NCBI GenBank assembly: GCA_905221605.1
Contig: CAJNDS010000047.1
Coordinates: forward strand, 1 to 64,000
Direction: 5' to 3'
DNA: 64,000 nt
Source: Symbiodinium natans
Taxonomy: Eukaryota; Sar; Dinophyceae; Suessiales; Symbiodiniaceae
Shown here: piece after piece, positions 32,701 through 43,000 of the stretch
Layout: every line of letters begins with the position of its first letter
Numbering within the stretch: position 1 is the first letter of the stretch
Made by a program: the position numbers and the translations under genes
Notes under the pieces: model-generated
Told to the model about the DNA's origin: nothing
What the model saw: only the letters and a program-made list of their open reading frames with translations
Databases searched by the model: none

Positions 32701-34315
32701 CTTGCTCTCGGAACTGTTCGCGTAGTTCAGCTTGGATGTTGTAGCCACCCGCAGAGTGTACCTTCCTCCGTTCCGCTGCCCGCCTGGAAGCCCATTTGAG
32801 ATGCGTGAGGGCCTGATCCACCCTGCCGTGAACGTGCCATGACGCAATAGCACCGGACAGTAGGGAGTGAAGGTGAACGGTTTTATCCCGTTGCCCAAGA
32901 CGGTGCAGACGCCTGCACATGGACGCCTCTTGTCCAGAGAGAACAGCCACTTGGCGCCAGGTTTCGAGACGCCAAAGCCGACGGCGTCGACCCCGCCAGG
33001 CTTGCCAGCATTGCCGCAGCCATGCTAGACGTGCTCGGGCCTTGGCCTGGGCTTTGTCATGTCTCACCTTTTTAAGGGTGCAAAGGAGGCGCCAAGCCTC
33101 CTCACTCAGGTAGGGTTGCTTAGGGTGGGCTCGGGGTCTGCGGGGCAGTTGCCGGCAAAGAGCCTGATATCGGGCAGCGAGTGATTGGATCTGCACTTGC
33201 GGAGCCAGGGACAATGTCGCCGGCCAGGATCCTACAGAATCCCACAAGGCCGGGGCCAGTCTAGCGCATTCAGCGGCCGTACAGAGCCGGGGGGCTCGCT
33301 CAGTTCCAGGCGCCGCGAGAGTCAAGGTCCCTTCCGCCACAAGCGGCATATGATCGCGCGGACCAAGGAGGACATCGAAATCTGGAAACGGACGCGTCCG
33401 GGAGATGTTCCAAGCTTCCTCAGAGATCAGGATATGATCCAGACGTTTGCGCAGCCCGCTGGAGTGCTGCCAGGTCCAAGTGTGACCCCTGTGAATGTTC
33501 GAGAAAGTGGACACCGCGATCAGGCAAGCCTCACGGCAGACATGGGCTAGTTTATCATCCCCTACCCTAGGCTCCTGTATCGACACCAGGGTGCCGATGT
33601 TGTGGTCATTCGTGTCAGCTACTGCGAAATCGGCATTCGCGTCTATGCCTATCCAAATGGCAGCCTTGGGGGGTAAGCGTGCTAGTCGCGTTCGCAAATC
33701 ACCCCAGAATGCCACAATTTCCGAACGAGGCCGGTCCGCATGAGGCGCATGAGCTGACAAAATGCAGATAGGCACAGGCAACCGCGTTGATTGGACGATC
33801 AGCAGCCGCGGGTGGGAGTGAACTATCATCCAGGCGTCAAGGGTCGAGCAACCAGGTGCCCAGCTATCCTTAATCCAGATCTCACACCCAAACTGGCCAG
33901 CCTTGTCCGCACCAGATCGCCACGTAAGGAAATTGCCTGACACCCACCTCCCTGCGCGAGAGCGGCACTCTTGAAGGGTGGCGATGTCGACCTTCAGATG
34001 GCCGAGCTGCTTGACTAGGTAGGCCCACCGTTGCCCTGTGCCGGCTTTGTTGAAGAAATGTGGAACGACGTCCTTCAAGGTTTGGACATTGGCTTGGACA
34101 GCGCGGGAAAAGAGTGTGACCGGTGATGAGTGTTGAAGTTCACTGACAGCCTGCCCATCTTGGGCCTCAGGGCTGGCCGATTCAGGCGGCGGATCGGGGG
34201 AGACCTCGACACGGAGAACCAGGCAGGAACTAGTACGCAATGTCCCGTAGGGCACAAGCCACAAATGCCGAGAGTGTTTGGCCCAGTGGTCCGAGAACTG
34301 AGGGGGTTCTCTCAC
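29780..34315 (-). CDS. LINE endonuclease / reverse transcriptase / zinc-finger frame
   Basis: 1511 codons. Residues about 72-330 form an exonuclease-endonuclease-phosphatase domain: ANVQTL (74-79), LQE with Glu116, GIDANA (Asp225, Asn227), RLDHIL (291-296) and RDHMPL (320-325). It would nick target DNA. Residues about 575-950 are reverse transcriptase: KAPGPDGIRN, NYRSIVLL, FVDVQAAFY (motif A, 712-720), SRPGDGLADV (motif B), AWADD (Asp845, Asp846) and YKYLG. WADD replaces the usual YADD/FADD. Two C2H2-like fingers follow: Cys1157, Cys1160, His1173, His1178 and Cys1193, Cys1196, His1209, His1212. The last 300 residues are unassigned. The first codon shown is GTG; the frame is reached from the RNase H frame by removing one G from the G6 run near 34325. 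No internal stop. Confidence 0.9.
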   Translation of the reverse strand: MREPPQFSDHWAKHSRHLWLVPYGTLRTSSCLVLRVEVSPDPPPESASPEAQDGQAVSELQHSSPVTLFSRAVQANVQTLKDVVPHFFNKAGTGQRWAYLVKQLGHLKVDIATLQECRSRAGRWVSGNFLTWRSGADKAGQFGCEIWIKDSWAPGCSTLDAWMIVHSHPRLLIVQSTRLPVPICILSAHAPHADRPRSEIVAFWGDLRTRLARLPPKAAIWIGIDANADFAVADTNDHNIGTLVSIQEPRVGDDKLAHVCREACLIAVSTFSNIHRGHTWTWQHSSGLRKRLDHILISEEAWNISRTRPFPDFDVLLGPRDHMPLVAEGTLTLAAPGTERAPRLCTAAECARLAPALWDSVGSWPATLSLAPQVQIQSLAARYQALCRQLPRRPRAHPKQPYLSEEAWRLLCTLKKVRHDKAQAKARARLAWLRQCWQAWRGRRRRLWRLETWRQVAVLSGQEASMCRRLHRLGQRDKTVHLHSLLSGAIASWHVHGRVDQALTHLKWASRRAAERRKVHSAGGYNIQAELREQFREQEQGRVVTPQQLDEFHLACQEKPGCPCPGALPSLLEVEHLCRRQRPTKAPGPDGIRNGVWSTQPALASRWLWQLHAKITLRGKEPSGFKHALACALYKKGPAAIPSNYRSIVLLNGVAKIWHGHIRNTIGKKVVSAYQPLQLGGRPGMHVGYALTAYRAATGLTLGAQHSLVALFVDVQAAFYEVDRELLFGNLQPAQPCAEQILPWAQQLLDGGALGQLGLDAADRALLQDCVSGSSWLNRGDRLPVLASRGSRPGDGLADVLFGALMTCIIACLSSELGKHGIAHHNLAVACADEVEEPCPIAWADDLVLLADVPEAGLLPSTLRCMGSVTLEVFQQFRLRVNVSAGKTEFLIDPRGAGATAVRGELLQGDATVKLGAKAIRIAPEYKYLGVPQLPRDNGRRDIEQAIGRGRGAEVAAGPLLTRSRLPWRIREGWIAGRILPATYACLATSLAPGRNSLKPMESFLHRVRRKVWQTWQEGHHACQKALEVLLPVTSPTEALLVARCRLVVQLCVSAPARVWDIFEAALMRDVPWTRDLLQAARQIWRTALIPGDLINGGIRQAVSTKSRELLKACKRVSQHGTLLRAIKAHWVMNKDCLEHSQPQEEAQPRPTQIWKCHVCPETRPTKHALSVHLHRTHGVVSESMSFIADTVCRWCLRDYHSTTRLRYHIEHSSRCRCGLRHVVGPIYVAGTATKRVGAASHLRVPPLQTAGPLLPTPVERRASEEDRYATDDELQAELQHWLELEELAGVGAAQASVPSADGQVRQQAPAQDIARVLAETSVVGWKEWRSITDDVADPSPLWSGLQGHRLWRLSFSLAPFLSLWAMCAHMDWWSRPFVDAARSLRIEAIGAPPTAPGEHIRPGASRDSCTELRQRLVRATNTIFLLVASLRDSGAVWWFGRLSQAIRTVFAAVDKRVVLHDVYWDGRSFVLASLRPDAVAAFLSELKRGLLVSHSSSVQLAALHQSLPPP

Positions 34316-36431
34316 AACTGCCCCCCTTAACGGCTAGACCGGCTAAGCAGTCCGCGAGCTCGTTAATGACATACCCCTGATGTCCAGGTACATGTACAAG
34401 GTCGGTGCTGGCCCGTGACTGCAACGCCTGCCAAGCCACCCTGGCATCTCGCGCCCAAACGGAAGAGGCGGTGGCATGGCCTGCCGCTACCATGAGGGCA
34501 GCCTGGTTGTCGACAGCAGCGACAACCCGTGAGGGTACACCGCCCCAAGCGGCGCGGTTGGCATCTACCCAAACGGACGCCCAGAGAGCTGCAGATTGCA
34601 GTGCCATAAGCTCGGCAACATAAGAGCGTAGAACAGGCGGAACCTCATTTGAGAGTCCAGCCGCATTCAGCTTGCCGTGTTCCCAACCAACTCTGAACCA
34701 GGAACCACGGAACGCCGCCCAGGCAGTGAAAGCCCATGCTCCAGAGCCAGCCCCAGACCCATCAGTAGCCACGAGGAGCTGATCTGGGACACCACATGTC
34801 CATTTTGGGTATACCTCCCATGCAGCGCGTAGGCGGGGGTGGACCGCCTGCGGGAGGTCAAGAGGCAGATCCTCCGCCATCCAATACTCATACAGGAACT
34901 CTTGAAGTTGCCCTGCGGGTGTGAGAGCCACCTCCCACATCTGGTCCTCACTCTGACGCCAAACCAACTCCGGAGCCCCTCGTGGGCATAAGTAGCAACT
35001 CCAGCATTGCGTGAAAAGCGGCTTGGTATCAGAAAACGCGTGGTCGAAGCTATGGCATCGGCTAGGCAGCCAGATGTGGCAGGCATACGAGACCGGGGTA
35101 TCAGAATCCGCTCCCTGCCACCGTGGTGCAGGAGGGGCCTGGCTCTGTGGCCGACTATGGGGCGGAAGCCACGCCCAGCATGATGCCAGGAAACAGAGGG
35201 CAGCAAAAGTGCCGATCCATCCTGAAGGGGGACCCCTAGCGCGGCACAGGGCCCACCAGCCGAGAAGCACAGTCAGCCAGAAGGGTCGGCCACGCACCTC
35301 CGTGGCGGACTGTTCCGCGTGCGTAACGGAGGGCTCAAGGATATCACCATCCCGGAGTGTGATTTCTGACGGGGCCATCCCTGCAACCCCACGCACTAGA
35401 TGAGAGTTGTCAAGGGTGTCCATGGCTCCGATGGAAACTCTCTGGCAGGTCGGGCTGACCCCCCAAAAGATGACATGAGCGTACAGATGGCTCGGGCAGC
35501 GCAAGCATAGGTGCAGACCAGGGGCGGGGATCCACGGCACAGGTGCCCATTGATCACCTTGCCCTACCCAGTCGCCCGCGAAGCAGCAGGCAGCAGGCTT
35601 CCACGTGAACCCAACAGGCGTGTCCACGGTGCGCGCCGGCGCTCCTGGGCGCCACATGGTGACCCGTCCAGTTTGCGAGATGACAAATGGGAGTTGCCAG
35701 AGCGCATGGTGTCGTGCCTGAGATGGTGTTAGATGTATGGGCATAGCTGGAGGAACCCTATAGTTGGCCGGAGGCCTAGCGCAAATAAGGTCCCCATGCC
35801 GAAGGCGGATATTTGAAGAGGAGAGGAAGGACACCGATGCCGTGAGGGGGCCTGCATAGTCAGCGCCGATCCCCAGGGCGTCAGGAACTAATGGGCATGG
35901 CATATCCCTAAGCAGTAGGCGTGCTTGCACCTCTCCGCCTTTGACAACCGCTACGCACAGTAGGGGGGAAGGGGGGCAGGGTACCAGGTGTAGGGCTCCC
36001 ATGCTCAGGGCCGGCCAGACAGGAACAAGGGGTTCCGGCCAGTCCTGCATGGTGGCGCGGACCAGATGATAAATATCCTGTTGTGGCATTTGCGGGTGTG
36101 GCCGTAAGGGGGCTGCAGCCCCCATAATGGGGCACAATGTTTGTATCCATGGGAAACCTCCCAAGTTGGTCGTGTGCTCAGTAGGGCGCCATCTGGGAGA
36201 GGTGGGGTGGTGAAGCAGCCCCACCTCAACGACTCGAGGCTTAAGCGGCTGGAAAGCGCCACTCCGGGATGGTGACCTGGACCGCCGTGTGGGCGGCTGC
36301 CCTGATTCACTAGAGCTGGAACTACATTCAAGCTCCATGGCCGGAAGAGCCCATAGAAGAGACAGCAAGAGCACAGTGACTTGGCCCCGCCCGGCTTGCC
36401 GGATCCCCCCCCCTCCTAATAGATTCCGACT
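34230..36431 (-). CDS. LINE repeated-module and RNase H frame
   Basis: Residues numbered from 36608, where this frame opens; real coding starts near residue 60. A hydrophobic stretch VTVLLLSLLWALPA (77-90) is followed by module alpha (LVPVWP 194-199 to RHGD 270-273) and module beta (HALWQLPFVIS, TMWRPG, HLCLRC, to RDGD 419-422), then a second hydrophobic region (442-482). Residues about 608-765 are RNase H: TDGSG with Asp616, AEL with Glu666, AVDNQAA with Asp700, VPGHQG with His743 and LADCLAG with Asp753, so the catalytic set is complete. RNase H would remove the RNA strand. Its place before the endonuclease is unusual for LINEs. Confidence 0.85.
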   Translation of the reverse strand, partial: SRNLLGGGGIRQAGRGQVTVLLLSLLWALPAMELECSSSSSESGQPPTRRSRSPSRSGAFQPLKPRVVEVGLLHHPTSPRWRPTEHTTNLGGFPWIQTLCPIMGAAAPLRPHPQMPQQDIYHLVRATMQDWPEPLVPVWPALSMGALHLVPCPPSPLLCVAVVKGGEVQARLLLRDMPCPLVPDALGIGADYAGPLTASVSFLSSSNIRLRHGDLICARPPANYRVPPAMPIHLTPSQARHHALWQLPFVISQTGRVTMWRPGAPARTVDTPVGFTWKPAACCFAGDWVGQGDQWAPVPWIPAPGLHLCLRCPSHLYAHVIFWGVSPTCQRVSIGAMDTLDNSHLVRGVAGMAPSEITLRDGDILEPSVTHAEQSATEVRGRPFWLTVLLGWWALCRARGPPSGWIGTFAALCFLASCWAWLPPHSRPQSQAPPAPRWQGADSDTPVSYACHIWLPSRCHSFDHAFSDTKPLFTQCWSCYLCPRGAPELVWRQSEDQMWEVALTPAGQLQEFLYEYWMAEDLPLDLPQAVHPRLRAAWEVYPKWTCGVPDQLLVATDGSGAGSGAWAFTAWAAFRGSWFRVGWEHGKLNAAGLSNEVPPVLRSYVAELMALQSAALWASVWVDANRAAWGGVPSRVVAAVDNQAALMVAAGHATASSVWARDARVAWQALQSRASTDLVHVPGHQGYVINELADCLAGLAVKGGSCERTPSVLGPLGQTLSAFVACALRDIAY

Positions 36432-36976
36432 CCTCCTAATAGAAGGAGGTGCAGGCCGGCATTCACGGTCAGGCTGTGACAGCCATTGGAGCGCACAGAG
36501 GGGAGTGGTCGCACAGCGCAGCCTTCCCGCAGGACATCTCCATCCCGAAGATGGACCGGGTCCGTGAGCTGGGTCGCAGGGTGAGGAGAGCTGCCAGCGA
36601 CAGTCCAAGTGCCCAGGCCCCCTGCCCCTGCGAAGATGTGTTGTATGTATGCTCGATCAGCGCAAGTGGGTGCCCTAACACAGAGATTATTGCAAGCGCA
36701 ATGTATCAGTATGTGTGCATGGAAGGCGTCTCGGCAACGCAGGCACAGATGTATGCCTTGGCCCCACGCCCAGGGGGCGAGAACCCATTGGCCTCTGGCT
36801 CCTAACTCCGGAAAGCTGTCAAAGGTCTGGGAGTGAGGTAGCCACCTCGACCCCGCGGGGACCTCAATGACGGTCGGCCCCTGTCCAGGCTGCCACATGG
36901 TGCATTCGAAGGCAAAGGATATGACTAAGAAGCGTTGCCAAAGGGTATCGTGTCTGAGCGAGGCGAGGGAGTTCAC
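36416..36976 (-). CDS. LINE module beta, copy 1 (broken off by frame changes)
   Basis: 186 codons: DTLWQRFLVIS, TMWQPG, IHLCLRC and LRDGDVL (143-149) match module beta of the next frame segment by segment. It ends at TAG (36416-36418) inside a 20-bp insertion. Removing those 20 bases joins it in frame to the next segment. Upstream it overlaps the previous frame by 4 bases; adding one G to the run near 36985 would fuse them. Confidence 0.75.
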   Translation of the reverse strand: MNSLASLRHDTLWQRFLVISFAFECTMWQPGQGPTVIEVPAGSRWLPHSQTFDSFPELGARGQWVLAPWAWGQGIHLCLRCRDAFHAHILIHCACNNLCVRAPTCADRAYIQHIFAGAGGLGTWTVAGSSPHPATQLTDPVHLRDGDVLREGCAVRPLPSVRSNGCHSLTVNAGLHLLLLGGVGIY

Positions 36977-37635
36977 TGTAACTTCCCCGCCTCTGCGTGC
37001 GGAGCCTGCCTGTCCCAGGAGAGGGCATAGAAGACATCCCCGCTGCGCATATGGAGCGTATCCCGCATCTGACTCTCTAGTTCAGAGGAGGGTGACGATT
37101 CAAGCAGCGGCTCAAGAGGCGGTGGTGGGAAGAGCTGCCCAAAGGCCTGCGGCGCTCGGTAACTTATCGCCTCCTGCACCCATTCTAGTCGTGCCACCTG
37201 CGGCATGCACATGCTCAGCCTCCAGGTAGAGGCCACCACTACTATGCAGACTAAGGAATTGTCTGGGGGAACCGGGACGAGAGTGAGGGTGTTGGTCACC
37301 GTGTTAGGCCACACTGGCACTAATTGGTGTCCCCATCTAGGTTCCTCAGCATACAAGAGGCGCACCAGCCATGACCAGTCGCAGCTGCGACTGATTTCAT
37401 GCGTATCCCCAGTACCTCGAAAGGGGCTCAGCAGATGTACGAAGATGGGTCCATCCTCAGAGAGGCTGCTTACCGTCCGCATAGGGATAGTCACATGCCA
37501 GGGGAAGGCACCTACCCGGACAGATTCAGTGGCTGGCCGCAGCGTCATGGGCTTGACCGCTGCAGGGATTGAGTGCAGCACAATCACACTCAAGAGGAAA
37601 GAGACTCGCCAGCCCGTTGAAACCCCCCAAGACAA
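36973..37635 (-). CDS. LINE module alpha, copy 1
   Basis: 220 codons: hydrophobic segment VSFLLSVIVLHSIPAA (11-26), then LVPVWP (105-110), LVPVPPDNSLVCIVVV and RSGD (197-200). It matches alpha of the 34230-36431 frame (LVPCPPSPLLCVAVV, RHGD). With the 36416-36976 frame it forms an alpha-beta pair duplicated downstream. One extra G in the G6 run near 37625 separates it from the preceding frame. Confidence 0.75.
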   Translation of the reverse strand: MSWGVSTGWRVSFLLSVIVLHSIPAAVKPMTLRPATESVRVGAFPWHVTIPMRTVSSLSEDGPIFVHLLSPFRGTGDTHEISRSCDWSWLVRLLYAEEPRWGHQLVPVWPNTVTNTLTLVPVPPDNSLVCIVVVASTWRLSMCMPQVARLEWVQEAISYRAPQAFGQLFPPPPLEPLLESSPSSELESQMRDTLHMRSGDVFYALSWDRQAPHAEAGKLQ

Positions 37636-40012
37636 GGCTGAAAAGCATCAGCCCCAGATGTCGCGACGACGAAGCACCATCTGTGGGGACTAATTTCCAG
37701 TGGACAGCTTCAATGTCAGGTGGCGTTGCGTCCGGTATGACAGAGTCACGACACGATGACGGTAAGCCTGCCAAAAGAGCCAGTTCAGCCACAGCGGTCG
37801 GGGTACATGAGCACATGCGTAAACACATGGCAAGGCCCTGACGATGCCAGACCAGGTGGGTGACTGCCTGCGGCGGCCGCATCCTCAGAGCTTCCATCGA
37901 GAGTGGTCTCCGGTCAGGAATGTCCCCTTGCGGTCTTCCAAGGGTCCTGGTATTGCCGTGCCGCCAGCAGGACATATAGGGGACGCTGTCCGGGGCCGGG
38001 TTCGAGCTAGTTATCATAGCCCACGCAGGGCCAGGCAGCCCAACCAGAAGAGCCAACAAGGCAGAGAAGTGGCCACGAGAACAAGTTAGAAGAAGCGGAA
38101 GGGCCCATGAGAGCTTGAGGATCTGGTGGCTGCCGGCCCAGGAGATCTCAATGTCTTCAATCTGGGCCAACTGACAGACCCAGAAGGGGACACAGTCACC
38201 ATCCCTGAAGGGCACAGTAGGTTGCACAGGAACACCTAGAGGCGGCGGAATGGTGCCAACAGTACCTAGGATGCAGTAGTTGCGCAGCCACTCAGCAGGG
38301 CACTGTCTGGGGAGCTGTCGCGGCCATAGCAGCCCGTCCCACCAGAGCGTGACAGTGGCTCGGTCAGATTCCGGGTCACAGGTAGTCAAGTGAATGGCAT
38401 TGCGTGCAGGTTGTGGTGATAGCGGTATGACAGCGGCAACTTGGGCCTGCCTTCTCCATGTGTCGGAGATATCATACAGCTCATTGAGGCAGTCTTCTGT
38501 GAGCAGAAATCTGCCCGTTAGCGGCTGCCTAGGTGCCGCCGGGGAGTGGATGAAGAATTTCCCAGCAGTCCGTGGCCACGATGGTGATTCCTCTACACGG
38601 CGGCCGCCGGCTCGAGCCTGCCACACCGTATTGAGCTGAGACTGGAGGGCCCCATGCTGCTCGGGGGAAGCGTCCCTTAAGGACCATGACAGGGAGTTGC
38701 CATACAGTGGTAGTGTGACATTACAGTGAGCATGTTCCACATGTCCACCTCCCGGAAGCGAGGTCCCCGGAACCCTAACTATAGCTTGTTCAACTCTGGC
38801 AGGCGCTGGTGGTGCTGCTACCCCATAGGCCAGGAAGTTGCTGAGGAAAAAGACAACCCAAAGGCTCTGTCTACGCACTAATGTGAAGACAAGGAGGGAC
38901 GCCCGGTAACCCTCAGAGGCAGAGGGTTCAGGTAAGGGGTGGCCGTCAGGTCCGGCCCCCTCCGGCATGGTGACCGGCCTGTTCGTGGATGGACTCAAGG
39001 TCGACGCATTGGCTTGACCTCCGCCCTCGGCGCTGCATTGGGCGTGTGGTGTAGGGTCTTGGGTTCTCTGCCTTAGGAGCCTTAACACTTCCCCAAGCTG
39101 GTGGGTAGCCGCTTCCCACGCGAGGAGAGAGGTGCTGTTGGGGGGCAGCGAGAGGGGGGTTTGACAGGAGCTGTGTGCAACCGCTGGCAAGGCAGTCTCC
39201 CTTCGACTCGCTGTGACCGGCAGAAGAGCTGGACCATTCGGGCATAAGGGACTTTGACCACCGGGCCCAGTAAGAAGTGCATCCCCCCAGTCACTGCGCA
39301 CAATCTCAGGCAATTCCTCTTCTTCGCCCCACGGATTGAGGTAACGCATTGGGCTACGCGATGGGGTGTGCTCTCCGATTGTCAAAAGTTGCCCATGCCT
39401 GAGGCCAGTCACGATAGTGCCGAATCGAAAGATCTGCTTGTCTACGACCAGAACAAACCTCTGTGCAAGCGGCTGCTCTAGGGTAAAGACTGACGTGGCC
39501 CACTGGAACAAGGCTTCCCAGTCTAGGGGATGCGACCGACTCTCGAAGACTGCCGCCTGTCTATGCCATTGTATAAGTAGGTAAATGTATGTCCCCACTC
39601 TTGTCCTAGGCACGTACAGCCAGTGTTGGACACCCTGGATCACGGGAGGGGTGACTTCCAGGAGTTTCCCATCATTATCGAGCTGTTTGGGGAGATGGGC
39701 TCGTACCAGAACTAGGCGAGCATCCGTGACTGTCCGCGCTGAGGTCGGGAGGTCAACAGGTTCAGACAATCCAAAAGTCCACACTCTGCGGGGGTGGCCG
39801 GCTGGGATAGTCTGTCCACCCACAGGCTGCAGGGCTAAGGTGATGGCCAGTGTGACAGGCGCCAACCGCCAACCTGGAGACGCTGAGAACATCATCAGTC
39901 CCGTGCCGGCCAATGCGCCGTACCAATTGGGAACACTGCGGCCAATCACTGCCCGCTTGCCAGGGAAAAGCTCAGGCGGGAGCCGAGTTGTCCACCGCAC
40001 AATAAGCTGCAT
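37526..40012 (-). CDS. LINE membrane-segment and repeated-module frame
   Basis: 828 codons. Hydrophobic segments at about 52-65, 373-400 (ending FLAYGVAA), 631-666 (ending GPAWA) and 786-798, several ending in small residues as signal-peptidase sites do. Between them lie diverged modules: LRHGQLL (204-210), TLWWDG (555-560) and FRDGDCV (602-608). No enzyme motif recognised. The protein may be a membrane-associated part of the polyprotein; that is inference. Overlaps neighbours at both ends without stops until past the junction. Confidence 0.7.
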   Translation of the reverse strand: MQLIVRWTTRLPPELFPGKRAVIGRSVPNWYGALAGTGLMMFSASPGWRLAPVTLAITLALQPVGGQTIPAGHPRRVWTFGLSEPVDLPTSARTVTDARLVLVRAHLPKQLDNDGKLLEVTPPVIQGVQHWLYVPRTRVGTYIYLLIQWHRQAAVFESRSHPLDWEALFQWATSVFTLEQPLAQRFVLVVDKQIFRFGTIVTGLRHGQLLTIGEHTPSRSPMRYLNPWGEEEELPEIVRSDWGDALLTGPGGQSPLCPNGPALLPVTASRRETALPAVAHSSCQTPLSLPPNSTSLLAWEAATHQLGEVLRLLRQRTQDPTPHAQCSAEGGGQANASTLSPSTNRPVTMPEGAGPDGHPLPEPSASEGYRASLLVFTLVRRQSLWVVFFLSNFLAYGVAAPPAPARVEQAIVRVPGTSLPGGGHVEHAHCNVTLPLYGNSLSWSLRDASPEQHGALQSQLNTVWQARAGGRRVEESPSWPRTAGKFFIHSPAAPRQPLTGRFLLTEDCLNELYDISDTWRRQAQVAAVIPLSPQPARNAIHLTTCDPESDRATVTLWWDGLLWPRQLPRQCPAEWLRNYCILGTVGTIPPPLGVPVQPTVPFRDGDCVPFWVCQLAQIEDIEISWAGSHQILKLSWALPLLLTCSRGHFSALLALLVGLPGPAWAMITSSNPAPDSVPYMSCWRHGNTRTLGRPQGDIPDRRPLSMEALRMRPPQAVTHLVWHRQGLAMCLRMCSCTPTAVAELALLAGLPSSCRDSVIPDATPPDIEAVHWKLVPTDGASSSRHLGLMLFSLVLGGFNGLASLFPLECDCAALNPCSGQAHDAAASH

Positions 40013-43000
40013 GCCTGTCCTCCTTCATCGATCGTGACCAGTTGCTCCGAGACATCTGGCAACTGGCATACAGGTCTGAGCAGTTCCCGGTGTCCTCCTT
40101 CTCGCAAGATCCACCAAGCTCCGGAGGCCGGCGGGGTGCACAGCAGATCGATGGCATCCGGGCCAGAGTCATGTGCAAGGTGGAACACATCACGAGTGGG
40201 TCTGCAGCCCTGTTCACGCAACCAAGTGCTTATACCGTCAAGGTCAGCCTGTGGTCGGAACTGATAGACAGCCGGACCGCAACAGGGGCGCCATACCCTC
40301 AAGAGTGTACCCTCCAACGGAGGGTGTTGAAGAAAGCAGTTGAGCACATCTGCAAAGTTGAGGAACCCAGGTGAAGGGACACACATAAGAGGTGGGTGTG
40401 TAGTGGCAGGGTCCACTGTCACAACCATGGCCGTAGCCGCTTTGACAAGAAATGCAATAATTGGCCAGCGGCCGACATGTGGCATTCCAGCAACCAGAAC
40501 AACTAGTTGGGCCCACCCCGTAAGCGTAATGCCACCACAAGAATTCCTGGCATGCAGTGGTGGGGGCGGAAGCGTGTGTTCACGCTCCTCATAGCAGTGA
40601 GAGTCATGATTCGGTGCGCGCCGGAGGAAAGTGCCACAGGCATGTCCGAGATGAGTAATGGGTTCCGGCCACATCCAGCGGAACCCCTCGAGGACAACCG
40701 CTGCCCCGTGCAAGTCCAAGACTGAAATGGTCGCTACAGTAGCTACTTCAGCCCAGGAGATTCGGTCAGTACACGCCGTCCTGACTTCATCGCCAATGAT
40801 TAGTGCCCAGGGCAGCCGCCGACTAGGACACGGAACCACGCAGCTGGTCTGAATAGAGCCGCAGTACACAACATGCAGTGTGCCTTCCGCAGGAATACCT
40901 AGGGTCGGGATGCATGGATCAGTCAGCGAGGAGTCAAGGGAGGAAATCTGACTACTCCTGGCCTCTCGAGGACCCGGCATGAAGGATGTCCCATAAGCCC
41001 CTTGGCGTGGTGCAGAGGAGAGAGAGTCTGTGCGGCTATGCGACAGCAGAAGTCGCATGTCAACACTGGCTGTCACAATCTCGGCAACGACCGCCTCATT
41101 GTCGGCAGAGTGCAAGGATTCAGAGGGCCCCCACAAGAGGAACATTTCCGTGGCCCGGAGCCAAATTTCCGAAGCAGCACCTGGCAGGTCACGCAACGCA
41201 TAGAGAAGATCTGCACGGCTTGGAAACACCCCGTCAACGGCAAAGGCCACTCCGTGTGGGACGCATTCATGGCAGTCGTGCAACCAAACCAGGGTGCACA
41301 TCCCTCCTCGAGGAGCCGCTAGAAGGACTAAGAGATATGGTGGCACATCCAGCAAATGCGTGGTTTCGGGATTCGGCGAGCGGATTGTGTTCAGCATATC
41401 CATGGCAGTTTCGCGTGCGGTCACGCCCTGCACACGCGGCAGCCAGAGATGTGGTTGACCAGCTTGCACTAGCGGAAAAACATGCCTTCCTAAAGTGCGG
41501 GTCCAAGAGCACCCAGCTGGCATTGTCAAGGAGAGGGTACTGATATCCCAGAGCGTGGGGGAAGCCGATTGAGCGGTGTCTACAACCACACACACATCGC
41601 CATGTCGAACACGCCCCCGGTGAGCACAATCAATGCGGTATGAGTGAGTGCCGTCCATGCCTTCAACCCACGCGTGAATGTCGGGTGCAGGATTGCGCCA
41701 ATCAACATCCAGGCACTTCCATGCACCTGCCCGGGCCACCAGGATAGTGCTATGCGTGTCTGCATTAGAGATGGCGACCACGTGTACAGCTCTATGGTTT
41801 GGAGCTGCTGCAGCAGGTAGGATGACATACCGCCCTAGGGGGGATATGAGTTCAAGGAGATCAGCGTGCACATCGTGCCATGACCACTGCGCCGGGTAGC
41901 ACCGAGTGAGAACCCTCCCTGGATGCCACACCTTGAAGGTGACTTCACGCGGGTCATCAATGCCCAGGGGGCTGGGGCTAATGACCGGCGTGAGCAGCCT
42001 GCCGGAGGCCAGCAGCTCGCGCTGAATAGCCGCGTGAGTTGCCTGGGAAGCCTTGTTGGGCAGGGTACATGGGGGGGCTGGGACACGCTGCAATCTACCG
42101 CTACGGTGTGGTGGAGCACTGGCAGCACGACCGGCGTATGCTTGGTTGGCAGCCGCCATGAGGAGCAGGCACAACTTGCCGACAGACCCCTTGAAATGTG
42201 CAGCAGCCAGAACCAGGGTTTTTGCCAGAGGGGTTCCCCAGGAGGCAGCACTACCGGTGTCGCGTCCCATAGGTTCTTCAACAAGAGTGGGTCGGTATGC
42301 CCGAAGTAGATCGAATCCAGCCACATCGATCATGACATCTGGTTCAACGGGCTGGTCATGGAGCAGACAGATATACTCCCCCGACATCACCTGTTCATGC
42401 ATGGCTGCTGTGTCTAAGATGCGCACATGTTCTCGCGCAGTAACATCAAGGATTTGACTGCACGATATGAATCTGGGTACAGTGAGGGTTATCAGCCCAA
42501 GGTCCAAAGCACGCAGATCGACAACCAGAGAATGCCGTCCGAGTTCCTCGCGATGAAAGGCCAGGAACTGCGTCGGTGGTAGGTCTGACAGAGCATATCG
42601 CAGTCGGCGCATGATTAGGGGCGCAAGCTCTGGAAATTCGGCTCGAAGGGTGCGAAAGGTCTCGCTGTCGGGAGCAAAGGCTGGTGTGAGTGCTTGGATG
42701 ATGCCATTGGCAGTGATTACAGCACAAGACAAAAGTGTATGACTGAGGGGACCCGAGCTGCGGTACACAGCCGCAGAAGGAGGTTGGGCAGTGACTCCGG
42801 TAGGGCGCCCTCGAAGTGAGATTGGCACCCAAGCAATCGCATCACAACGTGGCTGCAAAAGAGGTTGGGAGTCGGCCACAAAAGTACCCTCTACACACTG
42901 ACATTGCTCAGCTTCCGGGATGGATGGAGTCTGGGTAATTAGTGCTGCCGCCGCGATAAGATCATGGCACTGTTCGTCTCTTGCTGCTTGCAGTACATGG

